Source of the DNA: Ceratodon purpureus
Taxonomy: Eukaryota; Streptophyta; Bryopsida; Pseudoditrichales; Ditrichaceae
Direction of reading: 5' to 3'
Assembly: GCA_014871385.1 (NCBI GenBank)
Contig: CM026426.1
Coordinates: forward strand, 87,322,852-87,386,851
DNA length: 64,000 nt
Shown here: positions 1-10,355 of the stretch, one piece after another
Numbering within the stretch: position 1 is the first letter of the stretch
Layout: each line of letters starts with the position of its first letter
The notes under the pieces: generated by a model
Seen by the model: the letters and a program-made list of their open reading frames with translations, nothing else
Database searches by the model: none
What the model was told of the DNA's origin: nothing
Translations under genes and position numbers: made by a program

Positions 1-1430
1 AATCCATATATAATCAAAAAGCAATACCAACTGTACATAATGCAAGCATGTTTTGAACCATTGTAAAAAATTACCAATCCTTTTCATCTGAATAAAAAAA
101 AAATGAGTTCCCTATCCTGTTTAGTTTTCATTGAAACTCACACTGGGTTGGTAACCTCAACCCCATTCACAGTACACATTAAGGGTCATGGTTCTCCAAT
201 CCCATGTGAGTTATTAGAGCCATCATGGTGAATTCTTCTTAAGGTAAGAAAGAGCAGGTTTACCGAACCATATGGGGTTAACAATTTGGAGACTGAAGCG
301 CACTATCTATCTTTAAAGTAAATTCCTATAAAAAGTTATTTTCACTTTCTCACTACCCGAATCAGGTTCATAAAAATAAAATCAAAAAAGGGACAGTAAT
401 ATTTAACTCGCAATTCTTACAAATATTAATAATACCATTTAGTGATTCTGATATAACTCAAATTATTATTCCGTAATGAAAATAAAATTTTTGAATTGCA
501 GTATCTATGTACATACTTGTATATGAATTCTGAATTATCAAAATCTTTGAAATGGCATGGAATTTATTTGGAATAGAACTCTAATTCATAATTATACTGA
601 CATGCTGCAGAAGAATAATATGATGATAACATTTGCGTAAATATGTTCCCAATTAGAGTATAGTAAATTAATTTTCATTGCTTATAGTGTTTTCATATTT
701 GATGCTTTTGCAATATAATTGCAAACTATTATTTAAACTCCAATATTGTGTATTAAAATTAAATTTGTCTTTGAACAAATATTAATTTCATATATCTGGA
801 ATGATTATTATGTTAATTAGGATTATTATGTTAATTAAATTTGTAGACGTCTCATATTCAATTAATATTAATTTTTTTAAAAGAGATGCAGGAACCAAAT
901 ATTATACTTTCTTGTTATAAAGTAATAAATTTATACAAATATTTGCTTCGCATGTATATTTAATAAAAATAAAATATTTGCTTCATATGAATATATCATA
1001 AAAATACAAATTTATTAGTTTCAAATTAGAAGCAAATTTGTACGAAAATATTTGCTTCTCATGAATATTTAACGAAAGTTGTATCTTTGCTCCTTATTAG
1101 GAAGTAATAAATTTGTACGCAACTTTAATTATTTGCTTCTCATGAATAAATATAGAAATTCCAATTCCCTAGAAATTGTTAATAATTTTCCTAGTACTTA
1201 GATTGTATGCTTGCACAAGTGTCTAGACCATTACACATTATCATATGTTAATACTACAACAATCATGATCATAGATGTAAGAGGATTAATTTGAATCCAT
1301 AAAATGAGGATTGTATTTTTGGAATTATATAAAAGAGTGAAAAAAATTAAGTTCCGTTTTAGAATTTGATCAATTCGAAAAAGTATTGGTTAGGGTAGAG
1401 GTTTAAATTTCTAGGTATATATAAAAAAGA
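1..1430. other. AT-rich non-coding stretch with diverged repeats
   Basis: No credible gene is seen. Between about 940 and 1150 a degenerate motif close to ATTTGCTTCTCATGAATAT recurs four or more times with AT-rich spacers, interleaved with AAATTTRTACAAA-like pieces, so this is a decayed tandem repeat. The base composition changes abruptly near 1430, where the GC-rich leader of the next gene begins. Confidence 0.6.
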
Positions 1431-1994
1431 AATTCATTTCATCCCACGGGGACGGGGGATTGAACCCCGCGGTGACGGGGCCACGCGATTTGGCGGCGCG
1501 GTCACGGGCCCGTGCGAGGGGGAGGAACTAATCCCCACCCCGACCTCGTCCACGAAGGTGTTTGCTCCTTCGTTTCTCTGTGTGTGTCTGTGTCTGTGCT
1601 TGTTTTTGGGTGGTGGCGGGAGTGAATTCCATGAGAGAATGTGCACTACAGTGTGTTTCGCGCGAGTTTTGGGGGCGTCCTCTGTTCCGTTTGCTTCCTC
1701 CAAGGGGTGTGAGTTGTTTGTTTGAAGTAGTGTTGGTCTCTAGGGTTTAGGTTTATCTTGATGGTTTGAAGTGTTCGTGCGCGGAGGGAGTTCCAGGTGT
1801 TTGGCGCTGCGGTCTGCATTTGTTTCCCAATTCTCTTTTCCGTGTTCTTGTGCTGGGTTCTTCCTCCGTCTTTAGGGTTTAGGTTTATTTCGATACTTCT
1901 ATTCTTGTGCGAACTTCTTCGGTGCTCTGTGGAGGCGTGCGATTTGGATTGGGGTTTCTGGAGGCCTTGAAAACGCTGCTGCGCTAATTTTCAG
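1430..1994 (+). promoter_or_regulatory. Probable promoter and 5' UTR exon of the palindrome-loaded gene
   Basis: The sequence switches from AT-rich to GC-rich at 1430-1560, then becomes a pyrimidine- and TG-rich leader typical of plant 5' UTRs. Two telo-box-like copies of TAGGGTTTAGGTTTAT occur near 1741 and 1875. A good donor, CAG followed by GTGCGT, lies at 1994/1995 and can pair with the acceptor TTTTTTGCAG ending at 2717. The transcription start is inferred, not seen; ORFs in this leader are short and lack support. Confidence 0.45.
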
Positions 1995-2772
1995 GTGCGT
2001 AGCATATCGCTTTACAGGTTTCCTCTTCTTTCAGTTCAATTGCAGTGACTTTTGCGATTTAGGGTCTTCTCAATTGAGCTTTTTAGTTTATTTTCTCTTT
2101 CCATTATGAATCCTTGGCATGTTCTCGCTAGTTTAGGATAAGCATCCTGTAATTTTTTTAACGAATTCTGAGTTGTGTGTGTCTGTTTGTGTTCGTATTG
2201 TTTAGGTGATATGTGTGTGTCTGTCTGTGGTCGACTTCTGTCTTGTGTTTGTATTCTGGGTGTGTCTATTTGTGTTTGAATCCTGTGTTTCTTCGATGCT
2301 TGACTGTAATTGCTAGGTTTAGATAGGAATTCTCGTGTTATATGTTTTGGAATCAGAGTGCATGCATTTCAAGTGAATCTGAATCTGTGTTACGACTGTT
2401 TCTGCATGAGTGTCATTGCTGTGTGAAGAAATTTATAGGTTTTATGGATGAGGTGACTGCATTCAGATGTAGTTTGTGTTGTAGTTGAAGTTATGTTTAA
2501 TCACATCTTTTTCTGAATTGGGTACAATTTGGCGCCAATGCTCACATTCACATGTTTCACCGTATGCTTATTAGATCCCATTAGCTTATTATAGGAACTG
2601 TACATATGGAATCCAAGTTCATTTGTACTATTCACCCGTATTTTTCGGCACAATTCTACAACATTTTAATTATAGATGTATGTTCTGATCCTCTGCAACC
2701 ATGATTCTTTTTTGCAGGAAGAACAAATTTGACAAGACATTCCTTCCAGAAATTGAATAAATCCATCAAGAA

Positions 2773-5700
2773 ATGGCAGAGAGGTAACAAACCAAATGCC
2801 AATTTTGTATAAATCTCCATATAGAACGTCAACAATTTAGCTCGAGTCGAGCTAAACTGCAGCTTCCAAAAAAAAGTACAAAAACTGAATAAAAACAATA
2901 ATTTTGACACATTTAAACGAGAAAAATTCTGTTATACAGCCTTGCAGTTTAGCTCGACTCGAGCTAAACTGTAAGGAGCTTTGCAGTTTAGCTCGAGTCG
3001 AGCTAAACTGAACTGAACTTACAGCTAATCTGTAAGTTGTGAACTGTGGGAGCTCTGCAGTTTAGCTCGACTCGAGCTAAACTGCGGAGCACCTTACAGT
3101 TTAGCTCGAGTCGAGCTAAACTAGAGGTGTGACTCCCCTAATTTCCTAGAAGAGAAACCTACAGTTTAGCTCGAGTCGAGCTAAACTGTAAGTTCTCCCT
3201 TCTAAAGTCCTGGCAGTTTAGCTCGAGCCGAGCTAAACTGCAAGGGGATCATGGTGGGCGTCGAGCAATTTAGCTCGAGTCGAGCTAAATTTCTCAACTG
3301 CCTCAATGCTCCCCTTGCAGTTTAGCTCGACTCGAGCTAAACTGCTAGGATGCCCCGCATGATCCCCTTGCAGTTTAGCTCGAGTCGAGCTAAACTGCAA
3401 GGCTCCCATGCTGAAAGCCCAAGCAGTTTAGCTCGACTCGAGCTAAACTGCTGGGATGCAATCGGTTACTTGATTAATAGTATCAACATTTAGCTTGAAT
3501 CGAGCTAAATGGCTTTGAATTTGTCTAATGGTAAATGTGTCCTCCTCGCAGTGAGGAGAGAGCAAGGGTAACTGAGGCGCTACGACATTTCTTCAAGCCT
3601 GTTCCTATATCTGATTCAGATGACGATGACGGGGATGACTCAAGCACATACGAGCCGTGGACCTTCAAAGACCCCACGAAGGTCAAACATTGGACTCTGC
3701 GATGGGTTGCATACACCCCATATCTTACCTTCGCAACCATTTTCAAGGGAGAAGTCGATGATCCCGAGGTCATCGATATGGATACAAAGGTCACCGAGTG
3801 TGACAATAAGGGAAAAGACCAAATCAAGATCCTCTGCTCATCTACCGGGGCTAATCCATACCTCTTCTCCATAGTAGTAGACGTAGCGGAGAACCTCTTC
3901 GACCCCATTTCCTTAATGGAAAGTTTGTCCAATTCACCTTTCGAGGAGATAGTGTCCACGATGAGACAAGAAATACTGGACAAGAAATGGGCAACAAAGG
4001 ATGGACGAACTCTCGGGGCGAAATCCCTAGCGTGGAAACTGAGGAATGTTGTCTGCACCCTTGCTCTCCGCGCAACGGAGGCAAAGGTGAAGCAGAACCT
4101 CGGAAAATCTCAAGTTGACGTCTCTGGAGTGACAGCAACCGGGAGTCAAATGGGGAGCCAACAGACAGGACGCAGTAGGGGGAGAGCGATAGTTCCATCC
4201 CAAAGCCGAGGCGCTTCTGCAACTCCCACGCCCCACTCACCATTGAAGAAGAAAGGACTCGAGAAGAAAACTGACAAGCCAAAGCCCAAGAAGGACTTGC
4301 TCTTATCTGCAGAGGACTTGGCAACAAGTTTGAACTCTGTTCTCGGGGAACTCCCCAAGGTGAACAAGGCTGGAGAGATCCTGGACTTCGACAACGCCAA
4401 TCGCATTTACCAGAATTTCTTTTCTGATTGCCAGGACGAGTTCGTCTTCAAAACGAATGGGCAACCAAAGAAGTTCAGTGTGGACGTGACGCGGTGCAAG
4501 CCCGCACCGGCCGCATGGACTATCCGTGCATATGAGAAGCGGGGCATGGAGGAGATGAAGAATTACCTGGTCAACATGCCTGATAGGGGTCAAAAGCAAA
4601 CCCTGTGTCTGATGCCAGACACGAAGGCACGACCTCAACAGGAATCGGATCTGGAAGGCTGTGAATTCCACATCATCAACGGGCAACACAGCGTGGCGGC
4701 GTCCAAATCTCTCATCGAAGATAACGCCAGTGAGGAGTTGTTGAGGGACTTCAGGAGGTGGGATGCGTACATCGTCTGGACGAAGGATCATGATAAGCTG
4801 CGAAAAATCTCAGCATTCTATAATCGGGTGAACCATCTCGCACCCTTCAAGCCAACTTGGGCGAGCAATATACTTGCCGCTAGAAAAGTGTGGGAGAAGT
4901 ATGGTAAGCCCCAAAAGAAAAATGCTGCCGCTGGTGCTGCGGACCGCAGGAGTACAGGTCCGAAAAGTAATCCAGCGTCGAAGACATACGAGGTAACTTC
5001 ACTGATTCATTAGCATTAGCAGTTTAGCTCGACTCGAGCTAAACTTCCTGCAGTTTAGCTCGAGTCGAGCTAAATATTGATAGTCTTTTTCGTTTTCAAT
5101 ATTCTGGTATACCTCGATCAATTTAGCTCGAGTCGAGCTAAACAGTAGTTCCGAGACAGCATCATCTAAGGTTTCTTCTTGTGCGTATGCAGAACTTTTT
5201 GAATGCTATCAGGGAGCGCTTCGCTATGATCGATGTGGCGAAGCATCAAGCCATGGTGGCGAAGAAGGGAGGGAAGAACACTATCTCCCTAACAAACGAG
5301 CTGTTTATCATCACATCCAGTGATGAAACATGGACCTGTGGAAGGAGGGTGATCGCGTCTGCGGCATGTGGTGGACTCATTGATCCCGACAGCGAACCTC
5401 CGCATAAGAAATTCTATGAGAGGAAGGGGTTCGTTCCGGACAAGGATGGGACGCTTCCAAGGGAGTTCTTCAAATGGCTCGGGAACTTGACAGAGGCAGA
5501 TCACCAGAAGATGTGTAAGCACATCCTGCATAAGTCTGGGCCAAGTCGAAAGTACACATATCCGAAGGTTACCATCAAGCAGAATACGAGTGTATTGGAG
5601 GACTGCTACTCGGTCAAGGAGTGGGCGGAGCGGAGAAAACGTAAGGCTGTAGCTCAAGCGGAGTTCAACAACATTAATCCAACGCTCCATTTATTCAAGA

Positions 5701-8700
5701 GAGACGGCCTTGATGTACCCGCTTGGAAGCAGTTCAAGAAGACTTACTTTGTCTCTAAGGAGTCGAAGCACGTTCTGCTTGATTGGGATATTCCAGACTC
5801 GTACTGGACTAACTCCAGAGCTACAACAGTTCCGCAACAAGTCGGCCAAGGATATCTCCCCATATGCGGTTGAGTTTCTTTAAAACCTTCCTGAAGGTTT
5901 CGACATGCGTTTAAGTGTCCTTCAGCTGAGATGTGGTTCCTCCCATTCATCAGGGAGCCTCGACTCGCATTTCGGATCTTGGCCCTCCGATATATGGAGG
6001 TTGGCGGGCGGCGCAACTCACATTCGGAATCATCGACTACCGGTTCCCTCCCAACTACAAGACGAGGCAGAACTACCTTTGGAGAACCCCTTCTTCATGG
6101 AGTTTCTTCAATATGATCGAAGAGTATGGGCAGCCCCAGTTTAACGATGTTCGGCACTGGGCTTCTCATTTGCGGAGACGATGAGGACTTCGCCAAGGTG
6201 CTCACTTGGGTGGAGCGAACACCTTGAGTGGTCCGCAGAAGAGTCCATTCAGAGTATTTACCCGCTCCTAACGAGCGACTTCGGCGGACACCCCCCAAAG
6301 AGCAGAATCGCGATGGAACCCGTCTAAACTCTTGTTTCTCATTGATGATAATTTACTTGAGAACGAAGTGTCAACGCCAGAACCTCTGAGCGAGTACAGA
6401 ACTGCGGACCCCCACTGTACAAGGACAACAGGAAGTTTAACGAAAGGAGGTACGCAATGGATGGAGTCCATCCAAGTTAAGCTACCTGCAGGTCCTCGAC
6501 ACTTTCTGCAGTACTGGGAAACGAAGTCCCTCATAGCCGCCGCGGTAAGTTTCCACACTTTAGCTCGAGTCGAGTTGAATCGTTCCACTGTTTTTATCAC
6601 ATGCACCATGTATGCACACACTTCCACACTTTAGCTCGAGTCGAGCTAACCGTGTTTACCTTGTCTTTGTTTTCTTCAGATGCTCTCGATCTCGTCTTTC
6701 GTGGTCGCGGATGATAGTGACTCTCCTCATATGGTCGAAGCTCAGGCACTTGGATTAACTCTGGACCCAACCGATTTTAGTGTCGACGCTTATTTTGTCG
6801 ATAAGGAACGGTTTCCGGAATACGGCAGAGCCGTGCGGAAAGGGAAAGGCAGAGCTGCGGAGGAGGGTGACGATGTTGATCTGGAGGAGGATGCCCCCAC
6901 CGAGGAACAGACCCCCTCCCAGTGCTGCGGACATTAGCAATGAGAGCGATGCTCCGCCTTCTGATCCGGTAAGTCAGACAGCATCTGAGGGTAGAGTGGG
7001 GAGAAGACTCGAGTTTCCAGACGTCGACATTACACGTACGGACGATGAGAGACCGGGTTCTGCACCAGAGCTGGGATCCGGAAGTGGGAGAAAGACTGGC
7101 GCTGCGCGAAGTACTGGAAAGCCGGCTCAGAAGAAAAAGAGGGTCAATCCTCCAGCTCGGCAAGCCTCCCCGTTGGGGAGAGCCGCTCCCGATCCGGATA
7201 TTCAAGCTATTCTCGCAGAATTGCAGGCGTCCAATGCGAGGAATAAAGCATTACAAGATCGGATGGCACAGCAGGAAAAGGATATAGAGAAGACCGTGCA
7301 GGCGGCACTGCAGAATGTTCTGCAAGGCATGAGTAGTGCCACTCTTTTCCCGAATGCGGGTCCAGTTCTGCCCAATGTCCAGCCAATAGGTAGTGCCCTG
7401 CCTACTTCGCGAGTACTTGAGATTTTGGGCTCCCCTACTGGTGGTGCAAAATTGCCAGAGTTGGATCCGAGTCCCGCAGCAGTGCCTGAGCCAAGCCATC
7501 ATTCCACCGACCAGGTCATGCGTGACCGTAGTCCCAGTCCTCCCCGTTCTCCCTCCCACAATCAGACTCAGGGAGATGCTCCCGAGACATCTTCAGGTCC
7601 CTCCCAAACTTAGATTTTTTGAACTCGGAATTTTGTAGATGAGGTGTTAATACCGGAGTAGTTCACTGAAATGTGCATTTTGTACCAAAACGATTGTAAT
7701 TAATACAAATGGGCTGTTTAGCTCGACCCGAGCTAAACCGTTCAACTGTTTACCAATCCCGTCTATGTCAGCTTCATTGATCACTCTCTGATGATTCAAT
7801 AGTTCTCTTGCAATGCCCAGGTCACGAAGTGAATGAGGAAGTGGAATATCTTCGGGTCGTGGATGATGTTGTCATGGCCCAAACTGCGGATGAGACTGGA
7901 CGCACAAATATGGATTTAGATGTCACGGCCCAGTGCGCTCTGACCTTGCCAACGTGCGTAGAGGTCTTTCCTAGCGATCAACCTCAGAATTCATTAGGGT
8001 CGATGGGTCCTGTGGAGGATCGGGATGTTGTAGAAAGCCAAGCCGAGGATGCTCAGGTATTTCATCTATCATTATATCTCGTTGCACTATTTCCTTCGAG
8101 AATGACTTGCCTTGCAACTGTCCTTATTGTATCATTCGTATAACCCCGTCCTAGTATAATATAGTAATGTCCATCTGTCATCGGTATTTCCTCTCCAGGT
8201 GCGCGAGGCATCTGGATGTAACGTAAGTTCTAGTGAAGAATTGAGTCCTGTCCCGACAAGACCTCAGAGTGGTTGGTTGAACGTTGTCCTCGACCTTAAT
8301 GGAATACTCTGCTCCAGTACTCCTAATTGGCCTGGAAAATCATTCGTTAGCCATGACCTTAGCATCCACTCAGCGTCCAAGCCAGCAGTCGTGGGCCCCA
8401 AGCTTGTTTGTGTCAGGCCCAATTGCGCTGATTTCCTTCGTCGGTTGTCAGCATTCGCAACCATAACCGTCTGGAGTTCGATGAAGACTTCGACGACAAA
8501 AATGATCTGCGACTATCTGTTCGGTCCGATTCGTCCTGTCTATCCGCTCAGAATTCTAGGTCAAGAGGACTGTCAGAGAGTTCCTATGGGCGTAGATTTT
8601 CGAGGTCGTCCGATATATATGAAGGAACCCGGGACTCAGAAGGACATCTTCCTTAAGCCGATGTCCGATGGTCTCTTTCGTAAATTTGGTGGCATATATT

Positions 8701-10047
8701 CCGAGGCCAACACCATTTTTATCGACGACAGCCCGATCAAGCACTGTCAGAATAATTCTTACAATGTCCTTCTACTCTCCACTTGGAACAACTAGAATCC
8801 CGATGCCGCAGATGATCGTTTTTTGTTGTCGAAACTTTTGCCATATCTTGTAGACCTACACCACTTTGTGGGGACAATCGCTAGATTCAGGGCCGAGCGT
8901 CCGATCGGGAAGAAAATGTATTATGATGACCGTTCTACCTGTGAACAATACGCTAAGATTAATGAGGCAATTAGTCGTAGACCATAATTTCGCATGGTTC
9001 CGGTTCTCTACTTTGTGAATAGACATTTCATCACTGCCGCGCACCTATTAGTATGTTGTACATCTTAACCACTTGCGTAATCTTTGTATCCAAACTACTC
9101 CTTTTGTAATACGAAGATCATATTTCTTTCTTGATCTACTCTGCCCCTTGCGACGAACCCTTATCCATTGCTGAATTATTGGTGGATGTATGTTTCTATT
9201 CGCTTTGTGTATTGCAGGATAATGCATGTCGAGCCTCTGTGGATTCTTTGAATTATGCTTATGGCTGCGGGCCCTCTCTACGTAGCAGAGGGCTTCTGTT
9301 GCAATCCGTTGCAACAGCGCAGTCCACGATGGACTATTCAACTATGGCTGTCGACGAAGGGGTTGTGGACAGCCCGGTTAACCTGTCCGTTCCCAAGACC
9401 CTGAAATCCCCTTCTCCTATGTGGCCACGGACCGTACTGCATGTTCTATCTCCGAAACGACAGAGTTCTACCCCTACAAAGCGTGCTCTTTATAACAATG
9501 TGGTGGACATGCCGTCACCACCACCGGCAAAGGTTGGTTTTCATTCCTCAGTATTCACTCTTCATTCCTTTCTGATGTTTCATTCTTGTAAGTTTCTTTC
9601 ATGATGTTTCATTCTGATGTCTTTATTTTAGCTCGAGGCCACCTAAAATGATTGATCTTCTTATACTCTCGTGTAGGTCTAGTTGTAGCTTATGTAGGCC
9701 TCCTCGTTCAAGGTCCGTTCGACCTTTACAATTGCACTCAGCAGTTTAGGTCGATTCGACCTAAACCGAAATCTCTTCCCAATGCTAATTTATCCCCTTT
9801 GCAGATGCCGAGGCTGCGATCAACAACTACTGGATCCAGGGCAAGGAAGTCCGCCGACTCCCACTCTAAACCATCCAGTACCCGTCGCCACTCTCTGCCA
9901 GAGTCAAGCATCGGTGACAGGCGTAGGCAGAAGTTGCAACGTCTTCTTGATAGTCCAATGATGCAGGTTGAGGGAATGTCGTGGACACGTCAGCGCCAAC
10001 GGGAATTCGTCAAGTCAAGAATTGAGGCTTACGGAGGGACTCCATAA
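2773..10047 (+). CDS. Long spliced gene with ParB/DGQHR-like and HAD-like domains; introns full of palindromes
   Basis: I assembled this model from splice signals with matching phase. The start codon is at 2773 (Met-Ala-Glu), in a small exon 2718-2783. Later exons are 3552-4992, 5193-6544, 6680-7596, 7821-8056, 8199-9050, 9218-9532 and 9805-10047 (stop TAA). Intron phases are 2, 0, 0, 1, 0, 0 and 0, and each agrees on both sides. A poly(A) signal AATAAA lies near 10142. The product would be about 1,790 residues: a ParB/DGQHR-like region, a long disordered and coiled-coil middle, a HAD domain, and a basic Ser/Arg-rich tail. The frame is broken by indels in the third and fourth coding exons and by TAG 8793 and TAA 8985, so this copy may be a pseudogene or contain assembly errors. 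All introns but two carry copies of one 21-bp palindrome. I do not recognise the whole protein. Confidence 0.6.
2836..3509. repeat. Array of 12 palindromes in the first coding intron
   Basis: Twelve copies start at 2836, 2948, 2987, 3061, 3100, 3165, 3217, 3269, 3321, 3374, 3427 and 3489. Each has 10-bp arms TTTAGCTCGA and TCGAGCTAAA around a single G or C. Most extend to CAG...CTG, giving 13-bp arms. Copies at 3217 and 3489 carry substitutions. Six consecutive copies from 3165 to 3427 are spaced 52, 52, 52, 53 and 53 bp, close to five helical turns. Spacers are not identical, but some are reverse complements of each other: the CAAGGGGATCATG after 3237 returns as CATGATCCCCTTG before 3374. 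The whole array lies in the intron 2784-3551. Confidence 0.95.
3552..4992 (+). CDS. Exon with ParB/DGQHR-like region
   Basis: This 1,441-nt exon is fully open. It begins after CTCCTCGCAG and ends GAG before GTAACT. The N-terminal third is acidic (SDSDDDDGDD near residue 25), the middle is basic with KKKGLEKK and KPKPKKD runs, and the C-terminal third has the string FHIINGQHSVAASKS (around 4667-4711). That resembles the I(D/N)GQHRxxAA motif of ParB/sulfiredoxin-fold and DGQHR-domain proteins, which bind or process DNA or phosphate esters. The canonical Arg is Ser here, so activity is doubtful. The following helical segment ends at an acidic/Trp-rich patch. The family assignment rests on one motif and the surrounding pattern; a profile search against the ParB-like clan would decide it. 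Confidence 0.5.
5023..5142. repeat. Three palindrome copies in the second coding intron
   Basis: Copies at 5023, 5054 and 5122 match the same 21-bp unit exactly, with central C, G and G. All three fall inside the 200-bp intron 4993-5192 and none touches the flanking exons. Copies one and two are only 31 bp apart. Confidence 0.93.
5193..6544 (+). CDS. Exon with several frame breaks, function unknown
   Basis: The exon starts with AACTTTTTG after TATGCAG and reads NFLNAIRERFAMIDVAKHQ in phase 0. It stays open to 5873, but the natural-looking sequence moves to another frame near 5810 (SAKDISPYAVEFL). It shifts again near 5930 and 6005 (LTFGIIDYRFPPNYKTRQNY) and between 6180 and 6330. The exon ends at GCCGCCGCG before GTAAGT. 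Its length is not a multiple of three for a phase 0 to phase 0 exon, which itself shows a net indel. No domain is recognised. Either this copy is decaying or the assembly carries indels; reads or a transcript would separate the two. Confidence 0.4.
6559..6650. repeat. Two palindrome copies in the 135-bp intron
   Basis: Copies at 6559 and 6630 sit in intron 6545-6679. Each is preceded by the same TTCCACAC, so a unit longer than the palindrome was duplicated. Each has a degraded right end (GAGTTGAA and GAGCTAAC). Confidence 0.9.
6680..7596 (+). CDS. Exon: acidic, proline-rich and coiled-coil segment
   Basis: It begins ATGCTCTCG in phase 0 after TTTTCTTCAG and reads an acidic segment (GDDVDLEEDAPTEEQTP). 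A one-base shift in the run ACCCCCTCCC near 6906-6915 is needed to reach the frame that continues as PPSAADISNESDAPPSDP. A heptad-rich stretch around 7198-7310 (ILAELQASNARNKALQDRM) predicts a coiled coil, then Pro/Ser-rich sequence follows. The donor CAG|GTCCCT at 7596/7597 is phase 1 and matches the acceptor at 7820, so the TAG at 7611 lies in the intron. No known domain is seen; a scaffolding role is only a guess. Confidence 0.45.
7717..7737. repeat. Palindrome copy in intron 7597-7820
   Basis: One copy with a C-C-C centre (TTTAGCTCGA then CCCGAGCTAAA). It is intronic in the splice model, although an ORF-only reading would place it between genes. Confidence 0.85.
7821..8056 (+). CDS. Short acidic exon before the HAD domain
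   Basis: The exon opens phase 1 after CAATGCCCAG and reads HEVNEEVEYLRVVDDVV, then a Thr/Cys/Pro-containing linker to VESQAEDAQ. It ends at CAG before GTATTTC, phase 0, matching the 8198/8199 acceptor. It is acidic and low in structure and looks like a linker. Confidence comes only from the clean phases and open frame. Confidence 0.4.
8199..9050 (+). CDS. Exon encoding FCP1/NIF-like HAD phosphatase domain (DLNG type), two in-frame stops
   Basis: The exon encodes a HAD-superfamily domain of the FCP1/NIF kind. Visible motifs in order are WLNVVLDLNGILCSS (motif I in the plant DLNG form rather than DLDET), ADFLRRLSAFATITVWSS (motif II region), KDIFLKPM, and TIFIDDSPIKHC (motif IV DDSP). After DDSP the normal family tail is NxxxxxWxxxxxDDxFLxxLLPYLxxL. 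Here that tail continues in the same frame after a TAG at 8793-8795 (DAADDRFLLSKLLPYLVDL), so the stop replaces a residue, most simply CAG. A second in-frame TAA at 8985-8987 precedes about 20 more codons and a good donor, GTATGT, at 9051 in matching phase. DLNG-type members occur widely in plants; substrates are mostly unknown. Catalytic competence is uncertain. Confidence 0.6.
9218..10047 (+). CDS. Last two exons: Ser/Pro/Arg-rich C-terminus
   Basis: Exon 9218-9532 follows GTGTATTGCAG and reads DNACRASVDSLNYAYGCG, then a Pro/Ser-rich stretch (PKTLKSPSPMWPRTVLHVL). It ends at AAG before GTTGGT. Exon 9805-10047 follows CCCCTTTGCAG and reads MPRLRSTTTGSRARKS, then a basic Ser/Arg tail to the TAA. 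Both junctions are phase 0. The intron between them (9533-9804) carries two diverged palindrome copies. The tail resembles basic, possibly nuclear, C-termini, but nothing is recognised. It could instead be a separate downstream gene starting at 9805. Confidence 0.45.
9627..9765. repeat. Two diverged palindrome copies (hybrid and GGTC type)
   Basis: The copy at 9627 has the old left arm TTTAGCTCGA but a right half ending CCACCTAAA. The copy at 9745 has both arms of a new type, TTTAGGTCGA and TCGACCTAAA around T. Both lie in intron 9533-9804. A partial GGTC-type inverted pair (AAGGTCCGTTCGACCTTT) lies at about 9709-9728. Confidence 0.85.
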
Positions 10048-10141
10048 CCATATAGAGGATACTATGTACTGTATAGCAATGGCGCAGACAATATAGACGA
10101 TTATAAGACTCCTCTGTGTTATTTCAATGTAATTATGTTTT

Positions 10142-10148
10142 GAATAAA
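10142..10148 (+). terminator. Poly(A) signal of the palindrome-loaded gene
   Basis: GAATAAAAC follows a T/G-rich stretch about 95 bp after the TAA at 10045-10047. Spacing and composition fit a plant near-upstream element. Confidence 0.45.
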
Positions 10149-10355
10149 ACGATTGATCTGTTTGTCATATTTTCTCGTCTGCTATTTTTGCCTCATTGTC
10201 TTGCACACTTTTTGTGTTATTCAAGTTTCCAAATGTAATTTATGTAATTTATGGACATTGCCTTTTATTGAAACCTTGGTTTAGAAAAGGTAACGGATAG
10301 TTACTACTAATATTACAGGGGACGTGGTATATTCTTTTTCCTTGTTTATATTGCG

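Noticed and set aside
1440-1500. tRNA-like T-arm (GGGGATTGAACCCC)
   Set aside because: It is a local GC-rich inverted repeat without the other arms.
2836-3509. CRISPR-like array
   Set aside because: Repeats with near-regular spacing look similar at first glance. The units are full palindromes in a spliced plant intron, spacers are partly reverse complements of one another, and there is no cas gene.
7611-7613. End of a separate upstream gene at TAG 7611
   Set aside because: A phase-1 donor at 7596/7597 matches the phase-1 acceptor at 7820 exactly, so the stop is more likely intronic.
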